Shown: in pieces, positions 1 through 10,509 of the stretch
Numbering within the stretch: the stretch's first letter is position 1
Layout: each line of letters begins with the position of its first letter
Assembly (NCBI GenBank): GCA_035610365.1
Contig: CM069432.1
Coordinates: forward strand, 263,683,177 to 263,747,176
DNA: 64,000 nucleotides
From: Aquatica leii
Lineage: Eukaryota > Arthropoda > Insecta > Coleoptera > Lampyridae
Direction of reading: 5' to 3'
Program-made: the position numbers and the translations under genes
Notes under the pieces: model-generated
Seen by the model: the letters and a program-made list of their open reading frames with translations, nothing else
The model's database searches: none
Told to the model about the DNA's origin: nothing

Positions 1-812
1 GTTATTTTTTTCTTAACGAGAACAATTAGGCTAGACCATGGACTTGAAGAAGGTTCAACAATTCCTAAAGCAATCATGGAATCTAATTCCTCATCAGCAA
101 TTTTGAGTAAAGCTGGAGAAAGTGGGTAGTAACGTTGTTTAATAGGTTCACTGGTTGTACGTATATGAAGTTCGATTAAGGTAGTGCAGTCAAGTTCAGT
201 AGAATTGAGTACAGGAGAGTCAAATAATGATTGTAGAGTTTGTTCTTCAGTAGGGGAAAGGTTATGTCTAGTAATTAAATGATTAGTAGTAGATAAGGAG
301 CAAATCTCATCAGAATTTCCAAAAGTCCAAGTACCCGTATGAAAATTAGGAACAAAATCTATTGATTTCCAAAAATCAATGCCTAAAATAAGTGATTGGG
401 TGACTTCAGGGATGACTAAAACTTCTAAAGTGACTGTTTTGTCTTGAAGAGTGATAGGAAGATCAACAACACCAAGAATGTAGCAAGTTTCACCATTAGC
501 AAGTGGACAAGTTGAAGTTGATTTAGGATAAGGTCGATATTTACGCAAAGAAAGGCCTAAAGAGCTTAAAAGGTTCCATCCTGGTTGACCTAAGATCGTT
601 TTGGAGGAACCAGAATCCAATAAACTTTTAAAGGGATAGCCAAAGACTGTTACATTGAGATAAGGTCGTTCATCCTTGCGGACATTAGTCAAAACAAAAT
701 TTAGAACATATTTATGATGATCTGGTAAAGTAGCGAAAGGGGTTTCCGAGTTAAGTAAAAGAAAAGAGGGCTCGCCTCGGTCCGAACACTCTGAAATGAG
801 TTTAACGAAGAA
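1..812 (-). pseudogene. pol of Gypsy-A: aspartic protease and start of reverse transcriptase (partial)
   Basis: An uninterrupted frame runs from about 812 to the window edge. The aspartic protease active site is SLLDSGSSKTI (near 590-630), with the second hydrophobic strand SLILGIDFW near 385. The pre-RT segment follows (RYYPLSPALLKIADEELDSM, then GIVEPSSSPWSSLIVLVKK), the usual entry to a Gypsy RT. The gag frame ends upstream in another frame, so either a programmed frameshift or an indel lies around 800-825. The frame is still open at position 1, so the RT must continue outside. Confidence 0.88.
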
Positions 813-883
813 TTAATGCAATTTGAACAATTTGGTTTGATAACATCTGGTTTACCACAACCATAACAGTGACGAGTTTGAGG

Positions 884-2315
884 TTAAGGGCATTTAGGAG
901 AAACATGACCTGGTTTTCGACAATTCCAACAAGTGACTGAAGAAGGAGTGGAAGTAACTTTAGTTTTGTTTGATGGTTTCGAAGTAAATTTTGGTTTTGA
1001 GTCAGTTGAACTAGCAGTGACATTTGAGGTAACGGACTTGATATCCTTTCCTTTGGGAGTAGACACCACAGAAGCAGCAGAAAGTTTAGGAGTATTTGAG
1101 CTACATTTAGATTGAGTCGAGATACTAGTATCGGTATCTGAGGAAGAGCCAACACTTAAGTAGGCGAGGCTTGGTTCAAGCAGATGAGAAGATTTCCTGG
1201 AAGGAGGAGGTTTAAATGTTTCAATAAAGTAATGATTCTGTTCGATTTGTTTACCTAAAGCAGAAAGTTGGGCGATATTAGCGACTGGAGTAAGCGTTAA
1301 AGCATTTTGGTAGAAAGGAGTTAAGTTACGGCGAATGTAGTATAGTTGTTTGGTTTCGGATAAAGGAGTCGTTAAGCGTTGAAAAAGATTGTACATTACA
1401 GCGAGATAAAAACTCATATTTTCAGAAGGACCCATAGTACGATTCTTAATTTCGTCAAGTAGTCTTTCATCATAATCAATCGGTAAGAATTCGGTTTTCA
1501 GCATCACAATTTCATCCCAAGTAGTGAGAGTGAATTTTCGAGAACGGTATAAGAGAAAGGCACGTCCTGTTAACAATTCAGGAGCATGAGCGAAAAGCAT
1601 TTGTTTAGTAATAGCACGAGATGAAGCTAAAATCTAAAAGAGACACTTTGCCTTCGCCTGAAAAGGTTAAGCCAAGCTTAGAGATATCAAAACGTTTTTC
1701 AGAAACAACTGATTAAGAAACGGGAGTTATTCTAGGTAATGGTCCAGAAATATCAAGTTCATCTTCGCTAGAAGAAAGTAAAGGAGGAGTTGAAAGATTA
1801 GCATCTTGATCAGTTACTTCAGCTGCATTAGGATCATTAGAACTAGTAGGTTTAGGGCTAGAAGAAGGTAATTTATGAAAATCTGTAAGGGTAACGCGAT
1901 TAAGTTTTTTCATTTTTTGTACTAAGTTTCATTTAAGGGTAGCAATAGCCAAAAGTTATGTATTACGTTGACCGGTTTCAGCATCACTAGTAGCGTTCAT
2001 CAAAGAGCAACGGCGTTCTATGTGAGGAATTAAACTATTCAAACGTAAGAAGTCTCTTGATTTGGGATCATTAGTAACAACGTCAGTGAAGGTTTTAATT
2101 TCATCAATAAGTTGGGTAACTGCAGTCAAATCATCAGCGAAAGGAATAGAATGAGAAACAGAAGTCAAAGATTTTTCTAATTCAAGTACAATGGCATTAC
2201 GAGCAAGTTTTCTCAAATTACTAGTAGTAGTGGGTAGATCAATACCTCTGGAAGAAAGTTCATATTCAAGTTCAGCTTTTAGTAAACGGTTGACATCTAT
2301 TTTAAATGAGAACAT
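884..2315 (-). pseudogene. gag of Gypsy-A (capsid and zinc knuckles), broken
   Basis: Gag would form the element's particle and package RNA. The N-terminal part begins at the ATG at 2315 and reads MFSFKIDVNRLLKAELEYEL. It is in one frame down to about 1640, with stops near 1956, 1930 and 1713. A one-base shift near 1630 moves to the frame of the capsid core (LLTGRAFLLYRS, then RTMGPSENMSFYLAVMYNLF), which is typical of insect Gypsy capsids. A CX2CX4HX4C knuckle (CWNCRKPGHVSPKC) sits at about 887-930. A stop at 884 follows at once, and the same frame continues with a second Cys-rich motif (CYGCGKPDVIKPNCSNC). Not functional as it stands. Confidence 0.88.
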
Positions 2316-2388
2316 GGTTAATGAGTAAAAAGAAGTGAGTTAAGCAAAAAGGAAGTACGTTATGCAAAGAAATTATGGACAGAAAGGG

Positions 2389-2410
2389 GGCCCCGCACGT
2401 TGGAGCGCCA
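2389..2410 (-). other. Primer binding site of Gypsy-A, tRNA-Lys-like
   Basis: The minus strand reads TGGCGCTCCAACGTGCGGGG just inside the LTR. It resembles the usual complement of the tRNA-Lys 3' end (TGGCGCCCAACGTGGGGC), with about two extra bases. The position 8 bases after the LTR end supports the call; the tRNA assignment is an inference. Confidence 0.6.
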
Positions 2411-2418
2411 AAGAAATT

Positions 2419-3125
2419 TGTTACGTTAAGAATTATGGGTAACTAAATTTAAATGGAGCGATGGCCGCAGTAGCTCGGTTCATGTAGGCAAAATGGGGTG
2501 GGTTAAAAATTGTGAAGGAAATATTTAAATCAAAGATGTCGTGGTAGATAAAATTAGTCAAATAGTGATTAGAAATTGTTAGAAATAGGCGCCACATAAT
2601 TTGTTTAGTTACGGTCCTGTTAAGTAAATTGTAAAAGTTTAACAGGGCTCTAGTAGTAGCGAAGGGTTGCTGAAAGAAAGAAAAAAAACGGGGAAGGTTA
2701 AGCAATAAATAGCAATCGGTAAATTTGATGTAAATATAATGAATTTAGAATAAATAGCAATTTACAAAATAATCAATAAAATATTCAATTTTGAATTATG
2801 CAAACAAAATATGCGTGAAGTTGAGTAAAACAATCGATAATGGATTTCAAATATTACAAAAATATAGGATCTAAATTACCTTGTGTTAAAACAAAAGTAG
2901 TAAATCTAATTTAATTACGTTAGGTTCGCAAAACAAACAACAACAAAAAATTTAATTTGGGGCAGCGATCGTTATTCGACAAGACAGTAATTTCAAATTT
3001 GAAATACAAAAAAAAATCTTACCTTATTACTTCGCTGATGGAACTCCGTGCACGGTATTTCCAGTCGAAGTTTCCTTAAATAAATTATTTTAGGAAATTT
3101 AGGAAAATTTGCTCAGGGCGTAACA
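2419..3125 (-). repeat. 5' LTR of Gypsy-A
   Basis: About 707 bp. Read on the minus strand it starts TGTTACGCCCTGAGC and ends CGTAACA, so the ends are a perfect 7-bp inverted repeat (TGTTACG...CGTAACA). A spacer of 8 bases separates it from the primer binding site. An ORF inside it on the same strand (2433-2705) has no retroelement motif and is taken as chance. Confidence 0.8.
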
Positions 3126-3650
3126 CATTGATAGTAAAATTTTAAACGTATAAAATTAAGGTAAATTGTAAATAATAATCTAATTATTGATTTTAGAAAA
3201 ACAATTTTACAATAGTACTATTAATATTTCGCTGTATGTGCAAAATTATTTATAAATAAAGTGGAACTTTTATACTTTAATTTCGTTTAAATATAAATGA
3301 TACTATCAAACAAAATTTTCCGGTGTAAGAATAAATATTTGTGCCAATATAATGTAATTTATTTAAATTTTTGTTCACATAGTCACATTCTTTTTTTTGT
3401 TTAAGCAGTTAAATACTTCACTAATTAATGAGTATCATAATTACTATTTTCGTATTCATTAATATTATTTTTATTTTAATAATAATTATTTAGGTATTAC
3501 TCACTTTTGCGTTAATAAAATGTTAATAAATAAGCATACGTTTATAATTACAGTTCATGCTGTAGTTTATTTTAATAATATAATTAAATAAAAAAACATA
3601 TCATATAAAAAAACAATAACAATACAAAAGTTGTATAGAAATAATTAATA
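3126..3650. other. AT-rich stretch without a recognisable gene
   Basis: Very AT-rich sequence between the Gypsy-A LTR and the Tc1 remnant. I see no ORF with a known motif and no clear repeat. Confidence 0.6.
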
Positions 3651-4517
3651 CTTTGTGTAATAACCATTATTTTGTATGCATGCTTCTAATCTAGACTGCA
3701 TAGAGTTTACTAAATTTTCACAGAACTGTGATCCCCAAAAACGTCCACAAACTAATTGTAAATGTTGGATAATATTTTCAGTTGTTCTAAATTGAATATC
3801 ACTATTCCAGTTTCTGATCATTGCACCTCACATATTTTCAATTGCTGGCCCTTCAATTATTCCAATTTCGTTTGGATCTTCAATCAGTCCCTAACAATTC
3901 GTGCTGTATGAATAAGAAAATTATCCTGGACTACTTGAATAATTTCCTCCTCATCTTGTGGAAATATTCTTCTCACAGAAGGAATCAAAATACTATCTAA
4001 AATATTCAATTATGGCTCTGAAGTAAATCGAGATGGTGTCACTTGCACTAACTCTCCTGGACCCGCTTGAGATATCCATCCCCACACTCCAGCTGTCACT
4101 CTACCACTTTGCCTATTGGGCAAAACATGTTCTATATTGTAACGAGTGTTTTGTGGTCTCCAAACTGTAGTTGGACATTGATCAGTGCTAGAAAATACTT
4201 TTTCGTCTGTAAAGATAACAGTACTCCAATCCAAATTTAAATATTGACGACAAAAACGCAACCGAGCTGCAGCATGAGGCTTTGTAATGTTAGGTTTACT
4301 TGCCGGTTTTCTACAATGTAAATTTGATTCGTGTAAACGTCTCTGAATGGTGGAAACAGAGCAAATAATATTCAGCGTTTCCTTTATTTTTTGGCAAGTT
4401 GTAAAAGGATTTTGTAATGAATAGCCGAGTATGTCCGCACCTTCTTGTCGAGAAGTAATTCTAGACTTAGGTGGTCTGTTGCTTACAAGTGGCCTAGTAC
4501 CAACTTCCTGACCTTTC
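3651..4517 (-). pseudogene. Tc1-like transposase (DDE superfamily), decayed
   Basis: Tc1 transposases cut and paste DNA using a DDE triad. Reading from 4517 down, the helix-turn-helix region contains SRITSRQEGADILGYSLQNP and STIQRRLHESNLHCRKP. The catalytic core then gives VIFTDEKVFSS (first Asp), VQDNFLIHTAR (second Asp) and PAIENM followed by a stop (the Glu region, with the usual Ser-Pro-Asp-Leu-Asn-Pro stretch partly deleted). The C-terminus ends at 3651 with NNGYYTKY. The longest clean piece is 4010-4261. At least two shifts and two stops are present. The first tens of residues are missing where Gypsy-B sequence begins. Confidence 0.88.
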
Positions 4518-4537
4518 GTAATCTATCGCCGGATTAA

Positions 4538-5340
4538 AACGGACCGGTAAAACTACCCCAAGATTTTGATTTGCAAGGGCAAAGTGCCGCCACAGAGTGG
4601 AAGTTTTGGAAGATTGCCTTTGAAGATTATTTGATTGCTACAGGTCAACACGAGTCCAATGCCAGTGTAAAATTAGCAATTCTGAGGAATATTATTGGTA
4701 ATGAATCTGCTAGAATTATGTGCACCATCGTAATACCTGATGGAACAGCTGACCCTTACAAATATATGATGGATCAGTTGGAGGCTTATGTAAACCCACG
4801 TGTAAATGAAGTATTCGAAAAATATAAATTTTTAAGTAGAATCCAAAAAGAAGGTGAGTCATTTGAACACTTTTTAACAGACATAAAGCATCTCGTGAAG
4901 TCTTGCAACTATAACACGATAGACCCAGATGAATCCGTTGAAGAAAAAGCTTTAAGGGATAAAATTGTTATGGGTATACGTGACACAGTCACACAAGAAG
5001 CCTTACTGAGGATCGATAAGTTAAAATTAAATAAGACTATAGAAGTGTGTCGTACTAGTGAACCAGAACAAAATATTTTCCGAGGAGGCAGAAGTAAATT
5101 TGGCTACAAAAAAGTATAAGAAGAAGAAAAGTGTTAAACCAGAAGAAACCAACGCACAGGAAAAGTTTAAGTGTAGACGCTGTCGAAGTATGCATGGGGG
5201 CCGGGAGTGTCTTGCGTTTGGAAAATCTTGTTCAAAGTGTGGAATTTTGAACCATTTTGCGATTGCTTGTCGAATAAAAAACATTAAAAGTGTGCACCAA
5301 AATGACAATAGCGATAGCGATGATAGTAATCAATTATCAA
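4538..5340 (+). pseudogene. gag of Gypsy-B with two zinc knuckles, frameshifted
   Basis: The first frame is open from about 4538 (LPQDFDLQGQSAATEWKFWK) to 5119. It has no ATG before the capsid-like part, so the true start is lost. The capsid-like part includes YVNPRVNEVFEKYKF and EALLRIDKLKLNKTIEVCR. A shift near 5060-5110 moves to the frame starting at 5058, which has a Lys-rich stretch and two knuckles: CRRCRSMHGGREC (CX2CX3HX4C) and CSKCGILNHFAIAC (CX2CX4HX4C), close to 5170-5260. This double knuckle is common in Mag-like Gag. The role would be RNA packaging. Confidence 0.85.
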
Positions 5341-5811
5341 TTAATAATGTTAATTTTACAGGTAGTCCTAAGGAGTTTTGGGACGAGATTGTCGAAATTG
5401 AGAATGTAAAGTTTAAAGTAAAGCTGGACACAACAAACAGTTTAAGGTACGTAAAAGAAATTATATCATAAAAGGGTTTGAGGGCACTCATGCTATAAGT
5501 ATTGGTACTGTAAACCTGCTTTGTAAACATAAAAACAAAATTGTATATGAAGATTTTGTAATAGTTGAAGGGGTTAATAAAATTTTATTAAGTGGCCAAG
5601 CTTGTGTTGACCTTGGTCTATTAAAAAGAAGCGACAGGGTAAACCTTCAAGAATATGATAAAAATGTAGGGAAAGATAAGTTTATATCTAAATATTCAAA
5701 GGTTTTCTCTAGAAGTGGGAGGTTTAAGGGGAAGTATAAAATTGTAACAGTTGATAATTTTAAACCAGTTAGTTACCCCCCTATAAATGTTCCATTCCAC
5801 CGCCCTGAAAA
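5341..5811 (+). pseudogene. protease and protease-RT linker of Gypsy-B, active site lost
   Basis: The segment after the knuckles reads VKFKVKLDTTNSLRYVK, where a retroviral-type protease has D-T-G; the Gly is replaced by Thr here, so the site looks dead. A stop near 5470 and a frame change follow. The next frame reads VNKILLSGQACVDLGLL, the second part of such a protease, then GKYKIVTVDNFKPVSYPP, which leads into RT. A stop (TGA) at about 5811-5813 ends this frame just where the RT frame starts. Confidence 0.75.
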
Positions 5812-6666
5812 ATGAGCTTGCGAGACTGTTACATTGTAAAACTTGAAGAGATGGACCCTCGAGCCAGTATAAACCGCATGGTTATCGTAGAGAAAAGTAA
5901 TGGTAAATTAAGAATTTGCTTAGATCCTCAGGACCTTAATAGCCAAATTATAAAGAAACCACAACCGGTAAAAAGTATTGAAGAAATCTGTTCGAAAATG
6001 ATAGGGAAAAAAATATTTTCCGTCTTCGATCTAGCAGAAGGATACCACCATTTAGAATTAGATTCGTGGAATTGTTGTTTTGCTACTCCCTTCGGCATAT
6101 ATAGATACACCGTTCTACCCTATGGTCTGTCCAATTCCCAGGACTTATTCCAAGAGCAGGTAGAGAAAAATTTTGGTGACCTAGAAAATGTACAAACCGT
6201 ACATGACGACATGATAGTAATGGGAACAGACAAAGATGAACATGATGAAGCAGTTACAAGCGTACTAAAAAGGGCAGAAGTTGTAGGTGCCAAGTTTAAT
6301 AAAGAGAAATTTCAATACTGCCAAAAACAGGTCAAGTTTATGGGACAGGTGTTCTCGGAAAAGGGTATGGAAATTGATTCAGACAGAGTTGAGTCCCTCT
6401 GCAGATTACAGAACCCAAAGGACAACACGGAATTACAAAGAATTATTGGAAGTTTCAATTATGTTAGGAAATACATTCCCAATATGGCAGATCACATTAA
6501 ACCTCTTTGTGAACTGTTAAAATCAAATGTCGAGTTTGAATGGCTTCCTTTACAACAAAAGTGTTTCGAAGATTTAAAAGAAATAATTACTAAATCTCCA
6601 GCGTTACTTCCGTTTGAACCTAAAAGGAAAACCATCTTACAATGTGAGGCCCAAAAAATGGAATAG
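5812..6666 (+). pseudogene. reverse transcriptase domain of Gypsy-B
   Basis: A clean 284-codon frame covers nearly the whole RT. Visible blocks are GKLRICLDPQDLNSQI (fingers), FSVFDLAEGYHHLELD (motif A with its Asp), ATPFGIYRYTVLPYGLSNS (motif B region), VHDDMIVMGTDKDEHDEAV (motif C, HDD) and QVKFMGQVFSEKGMEIDSD. It ends in the RT-RNase H connection (NVEFEWLPLQQKCFEDLKE). The stop at 6664-6666 interrupts the start of RNase H, which would begin with a D-A-S type motif; here it reads LQCEAQKME, so the first RNase H Asp is also lost. Confidence 0.9.
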
Positions 6667-7400
6667 GATGTTGCACGTTCCAGGAGTATGACAATAAAAT
6701 GTTAAAATTAGTAGCTTGTGCTTCACGAAACATGAATGACCATGAAGTAAACAACAGGCAAACAGAAAAGGAGCTTTTATCAATATATTATGGTACGCAA
6801 AAGTTCCACGATTTTATATATGGTTCTGTTGTAGACGTACAAAGCGATCACAAACCCATTGTTTCAATAATGAAGAAACCGATCTGCAAGATAGGTTCGG
6901 TAAGGTTACAGCGTTTGAGATTGATACTCTTGAAATATTCACTCAATGTCTATTATGTACCCGGTAAGAACATTCATTTCGCAGATATGTTATCGCGTTC
7001 AAGTCTGAAAAGTCAAGTACATGATCCCGAAATGATGGAAATGGTACATTCTGTTAGCAAACACATGCCAATCAGCATTGAAAAGCAATCCGAGTTACGA
7101 TTGTTGACTGGCAAAGACGAAACACTTTCAGCAATTAGTGATTATTGTTTTTATGGATGGCCAAATTTACTAACCAAAGAGTGTAAACCATACTATAAAC
7201 TTAAAGACTCCATCTTCGTCGAAGCCGGCATGGTTTTTTTTGAAGACAATATTGTTGTTCCAAAAGCTTTAAGGAATAATCTCATAAAGATTATACATAA
7301 GGGGCACCTTGGTATCTGTAAGACAATTAATCAGGCTAGGAAATTGTTTTATTGGCCAAATTTAAACAATGATATCACAACCTTTATAAAGCAGTGTTGA
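6667..7400 (+). pseudogene. RNase H and integrase zinc-finger part of Gypsy-B
   Basis: After a shift near 6667-6699 a 233-codon frame holds the RNase H middle and end: NNRQTEKELLSIYYGTQKF (with the Glu), VQSDHKPIVSIM (Asp) and HFADMLSRSSL (Asp). The integrase N-terminal HHCC domain starts with HKGHLGICKTINQARKLFYW, and the second half of its zinc site is split by a TGA at 7398-7400 (QC-stop-ICEKYQP). The role would be removal of RNA from the hybrid and binding of DNA ends. Confidence 0.88.
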
Positions 7401-8126
7401 ATCTGTGAAAAATATCAACCCAGGAATTGTAAAGAACAGATGTTACCTCATACTATCCCTAAACTGAGATACAACAAAGTCGCTGCCGATATACTGGAAT
7501 TTGCCACTAAATCGTACTTGGTGGTGGTCGATTATTTCTCTCACTGGATAGATCTCATCCCTCTTAAGGATAAAACATCAAAAGCAGTCATTGATGCATT
7601 TCAAGATTTATTTACAAAGTTTGGATATCCACAATTTCTAATGACAGATAATTTACCTTTCATATCCCAAAGATGCTTAAACTATTATCGTGAGAAGGAT
7701 ATCACTGTTACTACGTGTACTCCTGGGTGGCATCAGAGCAATGGTCTTGCAGAGAAGGCTGTTAACATCTCAAAACAAATTTTAAAGAAGAGTTCAGAAA
7801 CCAACACCGATTTTCGAGAGGGTGTAATAGAATATAACAACACAGAGATAATATCTCTTCAAGCCTCTCCAGCTCAAATCCTTCAAAGCAGAGCATTAAG
7901 AACGCAGCTGCCAACAATTAGCAAAAATCTGGAACCCAGGATAAAAGATAATGTTTACAACATGTTGCAGAAGCGATAAGAACGAAGTAAAATTCAGTAT
8001 GATAAAACAGCAAGAAGAAATACAATTGACTTTAAAAAAGGAGATAAAGCGGTAATCAAAAGTAGCAAGGACATAGTTTGGCACAAAGCAATAGTTATCG
8101 AAAAAGCCAAAGAGACCGGTGCTTGA
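7401..8126 (+). pseudogene. integrase core and C-terminus of Gypsy-B
   Basis: The DDE integrase core is readable in one frame (7440-7979 and beyond): VAADILEF (first Asp), FLMTDNLPFIS (second Asp, in the place of T-D-N-G) and SNGLAEKAVN (Glu). A stop at 7977-7979 follows NMLQKR, and the same frame continues with KGDKAVIKSSKDIVWHKAIV, the SH3-like C-terminal part, to a stop at about 8126. Further sequence is too decayed to read. Confidence 0.88.
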
Positions 8127-8689
8127 CGTGGGGTGTTCCTGATACTCCATCGCCTGTCGGGAGTTTGATGATGGCCGGAGTACTACAAGAACCCAAGTTA
8201 ACCCGTATCCTAATTTCACTGAGTCTATCCTTAGAATAGTGTCTAATTTAGTTTATTTTTGCATGGCATTATGATTTTATTTTACAGTCAGCTACGGCAA
8301 AGTAGGGTATTTTGTTAGGAATTTAACTGCATGTGGCTTATTTTCGGAGTATTTTTCTTTAATTATTTTTAGTTAACTAACATTTTCAGTTTTTTTAGTC
8401 GTAGCCGTTTTGACTAACTGATCTCATCCACGTCTATTACAACACCGTATCGCTGAACTTTGTGTTCACACAGCACATACCTGATACACAGCCAATCCGA
8501 TTCGTCTAACTAGGTGATTCTTTCTTCTCGTAACATATCTTAAATCGTTCTATCCTATGTGTGGCGAAGTTGAACCAAGCAAGTTCGGGTGGTTTGGTGG
8601 GTCTACATCCTCCTCCTACTCCTCTTCCACACTCAATGAACCAATAACAGCCATTTAATCTAAAGGATTAAACTTATAGGAATAAAAGA
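8127..8689. other. Decayed sequence after Gypsy-B integrase
   Basis: No readable protein. A 3' LTR is expected here but I could not prove one: a TGTTAGGAATTT start near 8310 is only a weak candidate. Confidence 0.4.
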
Positions 8690-9080
8690 ATTGCTGTAAC
8701 AGAGTTCAAGGCCGTCAGCAAAATCAATATACTACCAGCTAACAAAGAAAATGCCGTTGTAATCATTAACACCAGGATTAGATGAACAAACCGTTAAAGA
8801 GGAATCTAATAAAAACTACGGAGGAAAGGACTTTTACGATTTTCCAAAAATCCACAAACCAGGAGTACCGCTTCGCTCGATTGTCAGTTCAGTCACCCAT
8901 TCTCTGACTAGATACTTATGTGCAATTGTACAACCGCTTACAGTAAAAAAACATCCATTACGTTCGGAATTTCCGGCACTTTGCCTCAAAAATTAAAAAG
9001 ATAAAATTGGAAGCAAAAAAGGTTTTGGTAAGTTTCGATGTGACCTCTTTCTTTACAAAAGTAGCTGTTTTGGACGGGTT
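8690..9080 (+). pseudogene. Penelope-like element reverse transcriptase, fragment
   Basis: PLE RTs are related to telomerase and are fused to a GIY-YIG nuclease in the canonical group. Readable pieces are INILPANKENAVVIINTR near 8720, FPKIHKPGVPLRSIVSS near 8840-8890 (the PLE signature before motif A) and KKVLVSFDVTSFFTKVAV near 9020-9068 (motif A with its Asp). The segment between the first two pieces is missing, and the third is in a shifted frame. Motif C was not found, so the copy is truncated. Confidence 0.8.
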
Positions 9081-9391
9081 TTACTTGTAGCCTTAGCTCT
9101 CCAGCATGACGCCAAACTTTTCTAATTAAAGCCTTCATAGATTATAAGCGACTTTCAGCTTAGACCGCGTCGTAGTAAAACACCCAGACTTAGGCTTGGT
9201 CATAGTCTCTTCTTGAGAGCCAAAACAAAAAGTAGAACTTGGCCTTTGCCGTATTATCGTTCGTGAACCCAAACAAACTGACGTATCGAATACATTTTGC
9301 AGCTTGCATCTACAGAGTGGTAAATGTCACTGAAAGAAAAAGTGTAAATGACGATATTTATACAAATAGCAATTAGCGTAATTAACGAACT
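9081..9391. other. Unassigned sequence between the two PLE pieces
   Basis: About 310 bases joining plus-strand PLE RT to minus-strand PLE nuclease. No readable protein; the turn-around in orientation must lie here. Confidence 0.5.
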
Positions 9392-9901
9392 TTATGTTTC
9401 CGTTACCGCTTGACTGACTTTGTTATTACTCGGAGTAAGTGTTTGTGTCCTTTCCAAGAAGGTTGATCTTTGTCTTAGAGGATATAATACTAGTAGCCAA
9501 AATTTGAGTCTTAAACCGTCTTCTCGGTTCATATTACATGGCTGTTTTTCTATTTCCACAGCTTCGCGGATTAGTCTGGGAAAGTAGAAAGGAGTTCTAG
9601 CCGACACTTTAGTTTGGTCAAAGTTCAGCGTGTGTCCGTGGTTTCACACGTGTTCTGCCACTGCTGATTTAGTAACTCTGCGGTGTTTGCAGTCAGCCAT
9701 ATGTTCTTTTACTCTAATTTGAATAGATCGTCCCGTCTGTCCTATATAACTAGATCCACAGGAACAGGTGATAAGTCTTTTGGATTTATTGCTCTTTTCC
9801 ATGCGTTTTGGATCTCTTTGAACCCGTATCCATTTTGTTGTAGGGACTCTAACAGTGTTTTTTTTCCTTATGTAGATTTTCATTATCTGACACACGTATA
9901 G
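9392..9901 (-). pseudogene. Penelope-like element GIY-YIG endonuclease domain, broken
   Basis: The nuclease nicks target DNA for retrotransposition. The upper frame (9644-9895) reads CSCGSSYIGQTGRSIQIR, then KEHMADCKHRRVTKSAVAEH: the YIG of GIY-YIG, the catalytic-type Arg and the conserved S-A-V-A-E-H. An in-frame TGA replaces the Trp expected after AEHV. The same domain goes on as GHTLNFDQTKV, then RLIREAVEIEKQP, in which the Glu of the E-A-x-E-I motif is kept. It lies on the opposite strand to the RT piece at 8690-9080, so the two do not form one intact element. Confidence 0.85.
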
Positions 9902-9906
9902 CTCTT

Positions 9907-10200
9907 TTGGCTACTTTGCATACTTTAGCAATGACTGGTTGCAATACATCGGCTTTCTATGGACAAGGAAAGTTGAAAACAGCCGACTTAATACGTAATT
10001 CAAATAAAACTAAAGCTCATGCTCAAGTTTTCACAAAAACTAGAGATCGCAAAGGAAATCCTTGTAGAAAGAAGAGAACAGTTTATTCCAAGTATGTACA
10101 ACTTATCACAGTTCAAAACCTTAAATTAAGCCAGATCAGCTAAAGGAGTGGGAGTCGGGACTTTGTGCTTTTTTAGTGTATGGTTTGTATACTAACATCT
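9907..10200 (+). pseudogene. Fragment of a conserved invertebrate protein of unknown function (TGC-TSAF-GKGK motif)
   Basis: The first frame reads LHTLAMTGCNTSAFYGQGK, then LKTADLIRN. I know this pattern (H-x-L-T-G-C-D-T-T-S-A-F-x-G-K-G-K) from many uncharacterised, often repeated, invertebrate proteins. After a frameshift near 10030 a second frame reads KLEIAKEILVERREQFIPSMY and then LSQFKTLN, which fits the next part of the same family. The function is not known. It is probably a decayed copy carried with repeats; it sits directly after the PLE nuclease piece on the other strand. Confidence 0.5.
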
Positions 10201-10509
10201 CGAAAAATATTAGTTTTCCCCTAATTAGTTACGACACGAAATCTTTATTGACTGAGCTAAATGTCAAAAATCCTTACAACTTTAATGTACTCAAGTCTGT
10301 ATACGCCTGTCAAACTTCATCGTAAACAAATTTTTCTTAAACCGAAAAGATGAATATTAATTTAATAATCAATAGCCATTATTTGTCATAATTTTTTTTT
10401 AACAAAGAATTTAAATGTTACACTAAACACAAAGTTATCCTACTACATAAAACAAAAAAAAATCCTAAACCTTCTACGGCTAATCATTTTTCTATATACA
10501 AATTATCTA
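10201..10509. other. AT-rich spacer without a recognisable gene
   Basis: Low-complexity AT-rich sequence between the fragment at 9907 and the LINE remnant. Nothing supported. Confidence 0.5.

Larger units (their letters stand above)
1..3125 (-). mobile_element. Gypsy-A: 5' part of a decayed Ty3/Gypsy retrotransposon, cut by the window edge
   Basis: On the minus strand the order is LTR (3125 to 2419), primer binding site, gag (2315 to 884), then protease and the first part of reverse transcriptase running off position 1. The order LTR-PBS-gag-PR-RT and the protein motifs fit Ty3/Gypsy. The copy is dead: gag has several stops, a shift near 1630 and a stop between its two zinc-knuckle segments, and gag and pol lie in different frames. 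The 3' LTR and the other target-site repeat lie outside the window. Confidence 0.9.
4538..8126 (+). mobile_element. Gypsy-B: Mag-like Ty3/Gypsy retrotransposon, decayed internal region
   Basis: Gag, protease, RT, RNase H and integrase follow in Gypsy order on the plus strand. The RT active site is of the H-D-D type (VHDDM), as in the Mag/K02A2.6-like group where the position before DD is not Tyr. I could not find matching LTRs: the left side abuts a Tc1 remnant at 4517-4538, and sequence after 8126 is too decayed to place an LTR start. Confidence 0.85.

Noticed and set aside
802..1155. 117-codon minus-strand ORF overlapping gag
   Set aside because: Out-of-frame reading of the Ser/Lys-rich gag segment; Leu-rich low complexity.
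2433..2705. 90-codon ORF on the minus strand
   Set aside because: Lies wholly inside the Gypsy-A LTR and has no motif.
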